Shown: positions 1-11,216 of the stretch, piece by piece | Layout of the letters: every line of letters begins with the position of its first letter | Position numbering within the stretch: the stretch's first letter is position 1 | From: Magnolia sinica | Lineage: Eukaryota > Streptophyta > Magnoliopsida > Magnoliales > Magnoliaceae | NCBI RefSeq assembly: GCF_029962835.1 | Contig: NC_080588.1 | Coordinates: 12,790,001 to 12,854,000 of the forward strand | DNA length: 64,000 nt | Direction of reading: 5' to 3' | Translations under genes and position numbers: made by a program | The notes under the pieces: model-generated | Databases searched by the model: none | Told to the model about the DNA's origin: nothing | The model's input: the letters and a program-made list of their open reading frames with translations, nothing else

Positions 1-335
1 GTGTTTGATAAACTGACTCAATGAAGTGTTGGCTTGTGGGGAGGAAGGTATGGATATGAAAGAAATACCCTTATATCTTAATTTTGATGTTGCCTACTGA
101 GTGTTTGATGAAATACCTGTAAACATTTGCTGTTGTTTTACATACCGTGAGAAATTGAAGCTACACTCCATATGTGTTTGAGAAAATGCCGCACATACTT
201 GATCTTGGTATGAATTCGGCTCGAATTGGCCTAAGCTACTGAACGAACTGAGCCAAGCTGAGTTTGAGTTGTGGTCAGCTAGTGGCCGAGCTGAGTTGAG
301 CTTGCCAAGCTCGACTCGGTTCGACTTGTGTACGG
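1..335 (-). mobile_element. Partial hAT-type MITE, copy 1
   Basis: This stretch matches, in reverse orientation, the complete 616 bp element at 36723-37338. Shared blocks include GTGTTTGATAAA, the AAATACCC/TT tract, the text around 90-180 (GTGTTTGATGAAATACCT), and the terminal GAGC/CGAGCT-rich block with CTCGACTCGGTTCGACTTG near 310-330. The left side is cut by the window edge. The right end near GTGTACGG...ACATGTACC is degraded compared with the intact terminal repeat. No coding capacity is visible. Confidence 0.7.
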
Positions 336-965
336 TTCTACATGTACCTATCTACCAAGGATTTCTATGCTGCGAATGTAATCAAGATTCACCTTACCAT
401 GGATAGATTTTGCATTAAAAAGGATTCTACACGCACCTTAATGGAAAAGTGTCATGTGTGCATGGTAAGTTTGGGATTCATGTTTATGTATTTTTTTTTT
501 TTTAATTGTAAAATAATTCTTAAAAAGTGATAATTTTGTCATTTTCATGGCTGGTATTACTCCCGACACAAGCACATGACGTTGGTGTTGACGAATGAAA
601 TATTAAGTTTACACAAATTTGTGGAAAACAAGAAGCAAGCACAGTAGCCATGTGGGTGGATTTCATTTTCCTCCCCAAACGCATCCCTTTTACAAGAACT
701 CAAAGATGATTTTCACTTGGCTTTCCCAAAGTAGCAAACATAAATTCATGTATCTTAAATTAATTACTCAGCAAGCAGAGAGGGAGGTAGGTATTGCCAC
801 TCCCAGATGGATTTGGGAAAAACTTCGACCATGATTTTAAAATGAGAGTTGGATCATCTAACCCAAGCATTTTAGGGCCGAATGTGTTGTGTATGTGAAA
901 TCCACTCCATCCATCAAGTGCTCTCCTCAATGTTAGGCCTTGGGAAGAAAAATCATCCAAATTCA

Positions 966-985
966 CCACACACACACACAAAAGG

Positions 986-1062
<77 letters not shown>

Positions 1063-1095
1063 ACTAACCATGGGTTTTTGTGTGGGGCCACCATG

Positions 1096-1134
<39 letters not shown>

Positions 1135-1170
1135 ACTAACCATGGGTTTTTGTGTGGGGCCACCATGGCG
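966..1170. repeat. AC/AG microsatellite with duplicated 38 bp spacer
   Basis: A short AC run (966-980) and a pure AG run (about 990-1060) are followed by a 38 bp segment (1061-1098, beginning CTACTAACCATGGG and ending CCACCATGGCG). A second GA run and an identical copy of the 38 bp segment (1133-1170) come next. The reading frames across it consist of Arg-Glu or Leu-Ser dipeptides and are repeat artefacts. Confidence 0.95.
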
Positions 1171-1179
1171 CCCATCCTT

Positions 1180-2232
1180 CATTGATCTCATGAAGTGAAG
1201 ATACAAAAGTAAGCTTGATACAAAACTCATGAGAAACACAATGAATGAACTTAGAAGTTCGAGGTACAATTTTACATTATTCCGTTGAAGTGGGCCCAAT
1301 TTAGTGTATGTATGGTAACATAAGGATTCACATACACAACACGATGGCCCCAAAGCGCTTGAATGTTTTGTAAAATCCACATACACATTACGGAAAAACA
1401 GGTGTTATGTACTATTCCGCACTCATATATATGGTCCACCATGGTGGCTTTGTACCGTTTGGTAGGGAGAAACGTGCAATTCATGTTGCATTCTTAAAAA
1501 CCATAAACATTGGATTATTCAACTTTCATGGCCCATCGTTGGTAGATTACCACTTGGGTTATCGTTTCACTTATCCAAACCAATTATACTATGGTCCCTA
1601 ATAGATTATTAAAAATTTAATCAAGGAAGGCCGCAATGGCCAGCATTAAAGAAATATAATTCAAAATATTGTACATCTAGAACCTTGGTGCATGGCCATC
1701 AAGGGTGAGGACCATAGTATCAGCGGCTTAGATCATTGAGCCATGGGCTGAATTAGTACAAACTTCTTTGTGTACAGTCTGCAAAATCTTAGTCCCAACA
1801 TTATTTAATATCTCACTAATGCGTAGAGTAGGTCAAAGATATTTTGATGGCAAAGATGGACCGGAGAACGACCGATCCGAGGGAGAAAAGATCCGAACTG
1901 TCCGAATCTTAAATTAGACGTATCTCGCAAACTGGGATGAGTTTTTTGATATATTATATATGATTTTGGAATAGGACCTACTTAAGCCAACCAACCCTGC
2001 TATGTCAGATTTGCCAGATTCCATCTAGAACAACTGTCAAATTTCTCATTTAGTGTCGTTTTTACTATAAAAAATAAGTTTTAGTTCGAGTATAACTTTT
2101 GACCCTTTGGGTTAGAAACATATTGACCAACATGAAAAGGGCTTAGAAAAGTTAAGAGAATAATGTGGTTGGGCCTAAGTGGACACTTATTATTTTTACA
2201 CAAAAACCATGAAGTGTAGTAGGAATAGAGGT
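1180..2232. other. Stretch without a recognisable gene
   Basis: AT-rich sequence with no convincing exon on either strand. The part from about 1855 on (short phrases such as ACGTATCTCGCAAACTGGGATGA and ATAACTTTTGACC) resembles the decayed LTR-like text at 34240-34560, but too weakly to set borders. Confidence 0.4.
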
Positions 2233-2304
2233 GATCTATAAATAATAAGTTTACTACTTATAGTAAGTCTGATCTATAAATAATAAGTTTACTACTTATA
2301 GTAA
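2233..2304. repeat. 34 bp direct duplication
   Basis: Two identical 34 bp copies, 2233-2266 and 2271-2304, beginning GATCTATAAATAATAAG and ending TTATAGTAA, separated by four bases. This is a local slippage-type duplication in AT-rich DNA. Confidence 0.9.
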
Positions 2305-2309
2305 ATCAT

Positions 2310-2580
2310 GTCTTTAGGGTGTTTAAGTTAGAGTTTGAGTCTAGAACTCCATCTTAGATTTGAATTCCTTATTTAAAGGGTTGTAATTTCAATTTTATTA
2401 TCAATCTAAGTTATTTTGAATTTATTAGGAATTATTTCTCCTCATATCTTTCGTGGATTTAAGAAAGCTCTGTGAGGAGTCCAGAGAGCCACATGGATTC
2501 AGAGTAGTTATCCCTTGCGGAAGACGGTGATCAACCTCGTCACGTCCCTCCCTACGCCACTCACTATAGAAACAACAACC
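2310..2580 (+). mobile_element. Decayed LTR-tail-like segment
   Basis: The phrases TTGTAATTT...GTGGATTTAAG...GGAAGACGGTGATCAACCTCGTCACG...CCTCCC recur in the same order at 34630-34790 (GTGGATTTAAGA, GAAAGACGGTGCTC, ATCACGCCCTTCC). They look like the 3' part of an LTR of one family. No partner LTR or coding domain is attached here, so this is probably a relic. Confidence 0.4.
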
Positions 2581-3262
2581 CAATCATGCCTCATGGCTCT
2601 ATCAAAGAATTTTACAACGTAATTGTAATCAAGATTCACCTTGCTTGGACAGATTTTATGCTTAGCACAGGGTGTTAGACATATCCCGTCTAGTAACAAT
2701 AAAAAAGCGTAATGTTGCGTGTTAGTTGTGGGATAAAAAATTCTATAATAAAAATGACAATTTTATCCTTCTCACTATAAATCTTATGCTTAAGTACATA
2801 ATCATATAATGGTTTTTCATTGATACTATTTGTAATATTGTACAGCCATCTCTCCACAAAAAATTCTGGTCAGCACATGCAAATCCCAAGCATGAATTGT
2901 TTGTCTCAAAAATCATTCCTATCACGCAAACCTATCCATCTGATTACGATACATTATCGTGAGATAAATGGTATAAAAATTAATGAATAGAAAATTGTCT
3001 CATGAATTTTATTTTAACACATGAACTTTCCATCCTCATGCCAGTGTATGGGTGGACCTAATTGATATATCACCCTACCACATGTCCTATAGAGAAATGG
3101 CTCCATCACCCTACGGGTTCTTCTGGTCTTACCAGATCATCCCCAGATTCTCAAAATGTCATATTAAGATAATATGGTGGCTAGAGCCGAAAGAACCTCA
3201 TGTATGAATCAGATCCATCCAATCATATTGGGTCCTAGCGTGGATTTTACTTAAATCCTAAC

Positions 3263-3264
<2 letters not shown>

Positions 3265-3302
<38 letters not shown>
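3265..3302. repeat. (CT)n microsatellite
   Basis: About 19 uninterrupted CT dinucleotides. Confidence 0.95.
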
Positions 3303-3303
<1 letters not shown>

Positions 3304-5385
3304 AATGAGCTCATGTCATTTTACTTAAACATAATTATATATTAGATTGGTAAGGATTTAAAGTATAATCTTAATAACCAGGAATCGCAATCTCTATTAA
3401 TACATAATTATGATGAACTCATTAATTTTTAGGCATCTACCTAGCATGACCTTACCAAAAAACTCCAATACATAATTACTGTTAATGAAAATGAAATGAA
3501 CTCATTTTAAGCTGGCAACCAAACGGGCTTAACATTATATCAAGGTAGATAATATTAGGGTGTTTCTTAACGTATCTAGAACGTAACACAATAAATTCAT
3601 ATATCAATAGCAAAATGGTACGTCCAAACAATGTTCTTGAACCTTGGTTGGTGATAGCAACTTGTAACAACTAACAAGCCCAACCATCGACCGCAACACC
3701 AATCTTACAACGCCGAGTTGCAGTTTATTGGAATGTGATTAATACCACCATTATGGAATTTAATGAATCGCCATAAAGTGGGCTATTTTGGGAATCTTGT
3801 GCTGAGGAACGTCTTTGATTTATATCTCATTTTATGGTGGTACACTTCATTTCACCTTTGGCTTACTAAAAGTTTCAAAAGCTTTGCAAACTTGGGAAAA
3901 TGCAAACCTTCCACAAACGTGTGGGCCAGCCATGCTTGTGGGCCCATTTTCTTCTCACCCACTAGAGCTCTCAAACTGCAAAACCTAACCATTATTATAC
4001 TTCAAAGATAAGTGTAGGTCTTAGTCTTGTGATTGTCCATGTGAACTAGGTTGCCAAACGAGTTGGGCTAGGCCAACCTTGACTGTGCTAAGTCCGGCCT
4101 GCTTTTGGCTGGGTTGGGCTAGCCGGAGGCCCATGAATTTGAACTGGGCTTGAACTTTAGGCTCGATAATTAGGCTCTCTACATCACAACTTTCTTCCAC
4201 AAACTAAAATTACCAAACTCCATTACATGGGGCAAGGGTACTGATGACTCAAATAAGGTTGACCAATCACACAAATGAACGGCCACTAATGCTCTTTCCA
4301 TGAGATGGTTCAATTGATGGCAAAATTAAAACATATGGGGTAATCTTATTAAGGTTAGAGAAATTCTGTTGGGTTTGAAAGGTGTGGTGTTACCTCAATT
4401 TATAAAGAATGACAACACTGCTCATGTTCATTAGGTTTATTTTCATCTTCTCTTTGTATATAGACATGAGTACCATATTCAAGAAAATATCAATTTAAGC
4501 AATCTTAAGTAGTTAAGAGCTATGTTAACGAGCTTACTTCCTCAAATCGAGAGCCACGTGGGTGTACCTTTCATAAGATCCATCCTGTCCGTTCATCAGG
4601 TACTGTCTCTGAACCCAAGGGTATGATCATTCAAAACTCAGGGATGTCACACCACATAAAACAGTTGGGATGGAACGCCCACCATTGGTTTTGTGAAGGA
4701 CCCACCATGGTGTTTATATGGCATCCATTTGATTCATCTAATGTGCATCATTGGAAAAAAGAATTATCAAAAAATTACAGTATTCTAATACTCAAGTGGG
4801 TCATCATACAACACGAACATAGATGTTGTAGGTATAAGATTTTTGGGGTGCCCCACCTGAATGTTGAATCATCTTAATTTCTGGGATCAAGGCCTAATGA
4901 GGGATGGTGTACGTGATGGACGGTGTGGATTTTTTGAGCATTAATTCATTTTTTGCACGTTAGTGAAAGTAACCCACTAGGTAGCGAGTGGGAGGAATTC
5001 TCCTTGTGTATTTAAAAAATAATAATAATAAAATAAATAAATAAATTCACGTCAAATTATAAAATGGCTATATATACAATTTTTTATAGGTTTTTACCCT
5101 AAGTACACTCACCATTCCGAGGGAGCGCTACCATCGAGCCGCTTTTCAAGACATTATTTTTTTTACAAGTTTGGGTACTGTTTGCCTTTTTCTCGTAGGA
5201 AAATATCCATAATCACATTTTTCAATTTTCTATGCACCTGCACATTCTTTTATCACTGCTCTCTGTCAAACTCCCTAACAGAAACTCTCACCTTAGGAAA
5301 ATGGATACTTCTTTTTTACTTATTGTGTTGAACTAAGCGTGTTTAGGAAAAAACGTAAGACGAAAATAAAAAAAAAAAATCACAA
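3303..5385. other. Stretch without a recognisable gene
   Basis: No supported exon. Around 4060-4140 there is a GGGCTAG/GGGTTGGGC-rich block resembling the inside of small non-autonomous elements. 4530-4930 carries the GCCCACCATTGG...GGACCCACCATGGTG...GATGGACGGTGTGGA vocabulary of the fold-back repeat family described elsewhere. An A/T-rich (AATA)n-like run lies at 5018-5045. Confidence 0.45.
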
Positions 5386-5389
5386 ATAT

Positions 5390-5690
5390 TCTACTTTTAA
5401 AAAATGAGTTCTTCCTTTAAAAAAAAAAAAAAATGCTTAGATAGGTCTTTTGCCAAGAAATGGATATATAAGGAAAGAAAAGAGGGAACAAAAAATAAAA
5501 AAGCTCCACTTTTAAAAAATGGGTTCTACTTCTTTTTACAAAAATTACACTCATATTGGTTTGCTTGGGAAGAAATTGATATAAGGAAATGAAAGATATC
5601 AAAAACTCCACTTTAAGAATACAGTTTATTCTTCTTTCTTCAAAAGATCAGGCTTAAATTGGTCTTTTACCAAGAGCTGCACTTTATATC
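5390..5690. repeat. Three degenerate repeats of about 110 bp
   Basis: The text CTCCACTTTTAAAAAATGGG followed by TTCTnCTT... and ...GGTCTTTTnCCAAGA... recurs three times (near 5392, 5504 and 5608) with decreasing similarity. The two 60-residue frames here, on opposite strands, are by-products of this repeat. Confidence 0.6.
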
Positions 5691-5699
5691 AACTTTTGA

Positions 5700-6640
5700 A
5701 ATGTTAAATTGTGTTTAAATTAGATAATTCCAAAGTCATTTAAAGTTTGTCAAATTATCTTTCTAACGAACACAAGATCACCCCGATCTAACGTGTAATG
5801 AGAGAGTTATGAGCATTTTAGTGGGCTACGTGATGCATTATTCAAACCATAATCATTATTTTACACCCCTTTTTTAAAGGTCAAATGGTCTTCAAATGAA
5901 ATGATTCTAAAGTCATTCGAAAGATTATCGAATTATCTTTTCAACAAGCATAAGATCATCCCAGTCCGACCATAACAAATGATTTATGACCGTTTTCATG
6001 GGACAACATGATGCATAGTCCAAACCATGATTTGGGCGTTATCTAAATCATGACATAGACTTTGGGTCTACTTTTGAAAGGTTAAACTATCTCCTAATGA
6101 GTTGGTTCCAAAGTTATTTGAAAGTTCATTGAAATATTTTTCCAACTAGTATAAGATCACATCGATCCAACCTGTAACGAAGTTATGACTGTTTTCGTGA
6201 GACCAAGTGATGTATTGTCCAAACTGCTATCGCTATTTTATCTAAATTGAAGTTTGGACATTGGGATCACTTTTCAAAGGTCAAAAAATTTGTAAATGTG
6301 GTGATTCTAAAGTCATTTAAAAGTTTGTCGAATTATCTTTTTAACAAGCATAATATCACCCTAATCCGATATGTAACAAGGGAGTTATGATTATTTTCAT
6401 GGGACCACGCGATATTGTTCAAACCGCGATTGTTGTTTTATCCAACTTATAATTTGAATTTTGGGCCCACTTTTAAAAGGTTAAATGATGTCCAAATGAG
6501 ATGATTCCAAAGCTATTTAAAAGTTTATCAAATTACCTTTCCAACGAGCACAAGATCACCTGGATGAGACCTGTAATGAGGGAATTATGACCATTTTCAT
6601 GGGATCATGACATGATAGAAAAATGGCGACCGTGATTTTC
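5700..6640. repeat. Five-copy degenerate tandem array, period about 200 bp
   Basis: The marker GTCAAATGGTC or GTTAAATGATG occurs at about 5703, 5880, 6081, 6280 and 6480, a spacing of 177, 201, 199 and 200 bp. Each copy then has AATGATTCCAAAGTCATTT, a clause like CAAGATCACCCCGATC, an AGTTATGACCATTTTCATGGG clause and CCAAACCGCGATT. Copies differ at many positions, so the array is old. No frame stays open across it. Confidence 0.85.
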
Positions 6641-7467
6641 TGGGATTGCGATTGTTCACAATCACAATCTGTAAGAGTAGATTTCTCTCTCCTCAAGCAA
6701 AGCACACCTTGATTTGTGAAATAAGCCACATTGCAGGCAGAACATTATGTGCCTTCCACCATGTGTCTAGCTCCCAGGTTGAAACAGGAGCCCTAGTGGA
6801 CCTTTGGAAATCCCTCTAGGCTTCTGGTTTTTGAGTTGGACAAGGTTCTATTGGGCCCGGGCTTGGACTTGGGCCTAAATTCGGGCTTGAATTTAATTTG
6901 GATTTCATTTAACCTGTATTTTGCTTCCATTTTGCTTAGGTTTTAGGGCTTGATATTGATTAGGCTTGAGTTTTCAACTAGGGATTGAGCTAAACCAAGG
7001 TTTTGGATATGGCACTAAGGCTTGGGTTAGGTATACAGGATGTTGGAGGGGTGTCGGTTTGAACATTCTAGGATTAGAGTTGTTTATGTGTTAAGCACTG
7101 AATTTATCAAGTTGCTTATCTTAGGTGGGGTGTTTACACAAAGACACAACATTAGGCCTCACCAAACTTATTGGGTAAAAAAAAGTGAAAAGGAACCTTA
7201 AGGAGAGGTAAAAATATAAATTTTCCACTTAATGGTTAATTACTATAAACCTTTAGGCCCGTGAGATCCTTGAGGTCAAGAGATTAAGAGTTTACAAGGC
7301 AGAGAATGGTTCAAACCCTTTTATACTAAGTTTCAGGAGAGAACAACTACTTTAAATCCAATGTGGGACAAAATAAACCTGGGAATAAGTTTTTTTTTAA
7401 AAATGTAAGAAAAACACATGTACCACATCCTTATAAGTTGTTAGCATACATACACAAGGTGGGGGCA
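6641..7467. other. Stretch without a recognisable gene
   Basis: Contains a GGGCTTGGACTTGGGCCTAA-type block at 6850-6990 that looks like the inside of a small transposon. No exon or RNA gene is recognised. Confidence 0.4.
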
Positions 7468-7889
7468 CCGTTGCTACTATTCACAACCCTAAGTGTAGGG
7501 TCGCGATGTAGTAATAATCTCGGTGAGACCGAGGTCGAATCCACAGGAGCTATTCTTGTGTGTATTCTGAAAGTAACTAGAACTAGAACTAGAAAAAGAT
7601 CTAAATGTAAATCTGGAATAAAAGAGAGTAATTGTGAATAATTGTGAAAACTATCAATTAAAGGGAACTAGGGTGCCAAGGATCCACTTGTAAGTTCTTA
7701 AGATGTTACCTTACTTGATTCAAGGATCACAATTGGAATTGGAGTTATGTCCTATCCAATTGGAAAAGAAAGATAATCAAATCTTTGAACATCTCATGAA
7801 TCTAGTCTCAATGAACGAAAGTTGTGAGGTTTAGAAGTGATTCCATCACCTAACTATGCCCAGGAGATAATGATAAATAATAGGATATA
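7468..7889 (-). mobile_element. Athila-like LTR fragment (U5 side)
   Basis: Begins TTCACAACCCTAAGTGTAGG and GTCGCGATGTAGTAATAATC, the same text that opens the two LTRs at 21958 and 30334. It follows them through GGATCCACTTGTA, GATTCAAG..ACACAATT and the ..CCATCACC..ATGCCC phrases. Read on the minus strand it is the U5 end of the LTR. It stops near 7889, where the sequence changes abruptly to TGTAAGGCCCGTATCC. No primer site or coding region is attached. Confidence 0.8.
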
Positions 7890-8854
7890 TGTAAGGCCCG
7901 TATCCTAGGCCGTATCATTCCTTAGACTCCCGCAATCCTCCCCGTCGAATTTCGGTAACCCGCGACCTATAATCGGTGTTTGCGTACGACCCTAAATCAC
8001 ATCCCGTATATCTGAGTCGACTCGACCCGAGACTTGTACCAGTGCGACCGCGTCGTCACCGTTGTTCCAATGCCGCGTCTTGCGCACAGATGCGATACCT
8101 AGGCCAGGAGTTGTGGGCCCGCGTTTATTTCGAGAAAAATGCTGTGCATTGTGAATCCCGAGAGAATATCTACCAATTATCACATCAATCAATTAAGTCA
8201 AGTCAAGTATACATCCCATCACAACCCATCCATCTCTTATACAAGTCATCCCCAAAGTCAACCCTCACTCACACCCATCACTCCATCCCATCCCTTTCAT
8301 CCCATCACCTTCTCTCTCCCTCTCATTCTCTCCACCATTTTCCAAGCAACTAAGAGTGGACGTCCAAGCTTTCCAAAGAGAGAGCCAAGTGTAGCCCACT
8401 TCCTACCCCCCTCATCTCTCATCCTAGCTCTTCAATCTTCATCATCCTCCATCAAAGTAAAAGCTAAGGAGCTTAGCATTCCAAGGAGCCTAGAAGATTA
8501 CCAATCGGTGGGTGATTTGTAAGTTAGATTGTGTTTTTGATGATGGGCCAAGCGGGGCCTACCGATTGATGGTATGGATCTCACTTTGGACCTTAGGTGT
8601 GGCCGATGGCCCATCATGATTCATATGATCATCCCATGATGGGGCCATTCTCCATGGACTCCATCATGATGTTTATTTTTTCATTGTGAAAAGGTCATTT
8701 AGACCTTGCATTTTTTGTGGAAAGGGATCTCCACTGTTGATCTTTTTATGATTTAAGGCCCACATGATTTGCGGCCCATTTTGATGTATGTATTGTATTT
8801 ACATGGCCCACATAGGGAGGGGTCATAGTGGCGAAGTCCCTCCCCTCCATCGCA

Positions 8855-8855
8855 C

Positions 8856-8907
<52 letters not shown>
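8855..8907. repeat. (CT)n microsatellite
   Basis: About 26 CT units between CGCACG and CCGTTTG. The Arg-Glu frames on the minus strand come from it. Confidence 0.95.
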
Positions 8908-8908
<1 letters not shown>

Positions 8909-9169
8909 GTTTGTGGCCCACCATAATGCAAGTATTTTAGTCACACCATACATTTAGTGGGCCACACCGCTGTCCAAGCAGGGCCCACCTCGCTACCATG
9001 TCCGGGGCCCACCATTGCTATCCGTTTTGGACTGGCCCGGACCGTAGTGATAACACAAATATCAATTTGATTCACACGCTGGTGGGCCACACTAATGTGG
9101 ACCTCACCTTGATGTATTGTATCCCACTCCGTCTGTCCATGGGACCCACATGATGTATGGGTCTATCAA

Positions 9170-9348
9170 CACCATCCAGACCTTGGACGGTGGTAACCAC
9201 CTTGATTTATTTGATATCCACACCGTCCAACATTCTGGATGGTGGAGCCAGGCCACACGTGTGATATCCACACCGTCCAGATCTTGGACGGTGGGACCCA
9301 CCATGATGTATGCATTGTATATCCACACCGTCCAAACCTTGGATAGTG
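9170..9348. repeat. Array of four CACCGTCCA hairpins
   Basis: Four short inverted repeats with arms CACCGTCCA and TGGACGGTG (or one-base variants) and loops of about 5-6 bases lie at 9170-9192, 9221-9244, 9271-9293 (perfect 9-base arms) and 9326-9348. They are spaced 51, 50 and 55 bp. Between them run GGGACCCACC and GATGTATG phrases. The arms are the same text that recurs at the ends of the fold-back elements elsewhere in the window. Confidence 0.85.
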
Positions 9349-9384
9349 GGAATCGGATCGGCTAGTGTACTTCACACCAACTAT

Positions 9385-9575
9385 GTAGCTGCTGTATTGA
9401 TGTCAGCAAGTTCTGTGGGCCTGATCATGAGGCATGTGTTATATCTAAATCATCCATCTGTTGTGCTAGACGCTGGGCCAACAGTCCAGCTATATAGCTG
9501 ATGTATTGACGTCAGCAAGCTATGTGGGTCTGATCATGAGGTATGTGTTATATCCAAACCATCCATCTGCGTGGG
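9385..9575. repeat. Tandem duplication, period about 110 bp
   Basis: The phrase GATGTCAGCAAGTTCTGTGG, then GTGTTATATCTAAATCATCC, recurs about 110 bp on as GACGTCAGCAAGCTATGTGG, then GTGTTATATCCAAACCATCC. A third diverged copy of this text is inside the hAT-type element at 46560-46620, which shows a dispersed family. Confidence 0.8.
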
Positions 9576-9882
9576 ACCCACGTGATGTAAGTGTTTAACC
9601 CACACATGTGGGTCCCACCTTGATGTGTTGTATATCCACACCGTCCCATACACCACACATGTGGGTCCCACCTTGATGTGTTATATATCCACATCGTCCA
9701 TGTGTATGGGACGGTGGGCCCTGATGTACATGGTTCCACTTGATGTATCTGTTTATTCCACCGTCCAGTCCCCAGACAGTGGAACCTACCATGTTGTATG
9801 TGCCTTATCTACACCGTCCACATGTGGACTCCACCTAATGTATGTGTGAGACCCACCTTTGATGTATGTTTAAATCCATGCC

Positions 9883-9913
9883 GTCCAGCAGCCCAGTCCG
9901 GGCGCTGCTGGAC
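9883..9913. repeat. Perfect 10-base hairpin
   Basis: Arms GTCCAGCAGC (9883-9892) and GCTGCTGGAC (9904-9913) with an 11-base loop. It lies in the same repeat island as the CACCGTCCA hairpins. Confidence 0.85.
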
Positions 9914-10000
9914 AGCAAGGATTAACCCCCACCATTAAAATTTTCAAGGCCCACCTACTATATGCAGGGCCCACCTAATGTACATGAGGCTCATGTTTGA

Positions 10001-10240
10001 GGCCCAATGTGATGTATATAGGCCCACGAGATGTAGCCCATTGTGATGTATATAGGCCCATGAGAAGCGGCCCATTGTGATGTATATAGGCCCATGAGAT
10101 GCGACCCATTGTGATGTATATAAGCCCATGTGATGCAGTCCATTGTGATGTATATAGGCCCATTAGATGCGCCCCATTGTGATGTATATAGGCCCATGAG
10201 ATGAGGCCCATCATGATGTATTTGAGGCCCTTGTGTGAGG
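10001..10240. repeat. 34 bp minisatellite, about seven copies
   Basis: Repeat unit GGCCCATGAGATGCGGCCCA followed by TTGTGATGTATATA. Successive copies differ at a few bases and the array decays at its right side into GGCCCATTATATGTG text. Because 34 is not a multiple of three, all three minus-strand frames read through the array (stretches of 61, 108 and 129 codons). These are repeat-derived and not genes. Confidence 0.92.
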
Positions 10241-10557
10241 CCCATCGTGATGGTATAAGGCCCATTATATGTGTGAGGACCATTGTATATGTGAGGCCCA
10301 ATTGTGATGTGTAAAGCCCACCATGATGTATGTGTTATCTTTACACCGTTCATCCATTTCTCTAAGGCCGTGGGCCCCATTGCCTTGACAGGCCCACCCT
10401 AATTTATGGATTGTATGCCCACCATGGGGCTGCCTTATGAGTCCCATCATGTTGTATGTGTTTCATACACGATGTCCATCCATTTCCCGATTTGTTTAAG
10501 GGTCGTGGGCCCCATAGAGAGTTAGATTCAAATCCCAAGTGGACCACACACTAGGAG

Positions 10558-10690
10558 ACAATAGTGGTTAAATGTCCACCGTTGAAATCCTCCCTAGGGC
10601 TCGTTGTTAAGCCCATTACCTTAGGAACAATGATGGTTAAATGTCCACGTTGTAATCTCCCTAAGGTCTATTGTTAGGCCCATTCTCATC
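10558..10690. repeat. Tandem duplication, period about 67 bp
   Basis: ACAATAGTGGTTAAATGTCC, CCGTTGAAATCCTCCCTAGG, then TTAAGCCCATTACCTTAGG is followed by a second copy starting ACAATGATGGTTAAATGTCC. Copies are about 85 percent alike by eye. Confidence 0.75.
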
Positions 10691-10699
10691 TCCTCTTAT

Positions 10700-10980
10700 T
10701 GGGCTTACCCCAAACCATCGGGCTCCCATTGATGATTGTATTACCCACCTTCCCTCATTAGGTTACCCCAAACCGTTGGACCTCTATTGATGATACCCAT
10801 CTCACCCTACAGGGCTAACCCAAACCATTGGGCCCCCATTGATGCTAGTAATACCCATCTTTCCCTTATTGGGCTATCCCAAATCATTAGGCCCCCATAA
10901 GTGTTACCCATCTTACCCTAGAGGGCTAATCCAAATCATTGGGCCCCCATTCATGCTAATGCTCTCCGTCACCCTTATAT
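10700..10980. repeat. Higher-order array of alternating 59 and 52 bp units
   Basis: Five units start at 10700, 10759, 10811, 10870 and 10922, giving lengths 59, 52, 59, 52 and about 59. Each begins (T/A)GGGCTAACCCAAACCATTG and continues GGCCCCCATTGATG. Long units carry an extra TAGTAAT-type segment before ACCCATCT. The alternation means the duplicated block was the 111 bp pair. Weaker copies continue to about 11370. Confidence 0.8.
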
Positions 10981-11163
10981 GAATCACCATAACTTGTAGA
11001 CCCACCTTGTTTGTATCAGGCCTCGTAAGAAAGTCCAACTTACCATATGATAGATTGGGTGAGAAAGCCCACTTTATATACTTAGGGTCATCATCTCGAC
11101 TCCCACTGTTGAATGATTCACCCTATGAGGCTCATACTTGATGTAGTATGGCATTTAGGCCAC

Positions 11164-11166
<3 letters not shown>

Positions 11167-11211
<45 letters not shown>
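11167..11211. repeat. (TA)n microsatellite
   Basis: About 22 TA units inside the repeat island. Confidence 0.95.

Positions 11212-11216
<5 letters not shown>

Noticed and set aside
760..1386. 208-codon minus-strand frame through the AG repeats
   Set aside because: Most of it is Ser-Leu dipeptides from the microsatellite. No domain, and the flanks are non-coding in character.
8139..8522. 127-codon Ser/Pro/His-rich frame
   Set aside because: Low-complexity CATCC/TCTCC text in the repeat island. No domain and overlaps another frame of similar length.
10001..10240. Regular direct repeats that could suggest a CRISPR array
   Set aside because: Units are contiguous with no unique spacers, and the context is a plant nuclear genome.
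9944..10450. Several overlapping minus-strand frames of 61-129 codons
   Set aside because: All arise from the 34 bp minisatellite and related repeats. No start context, domain or codon bias.
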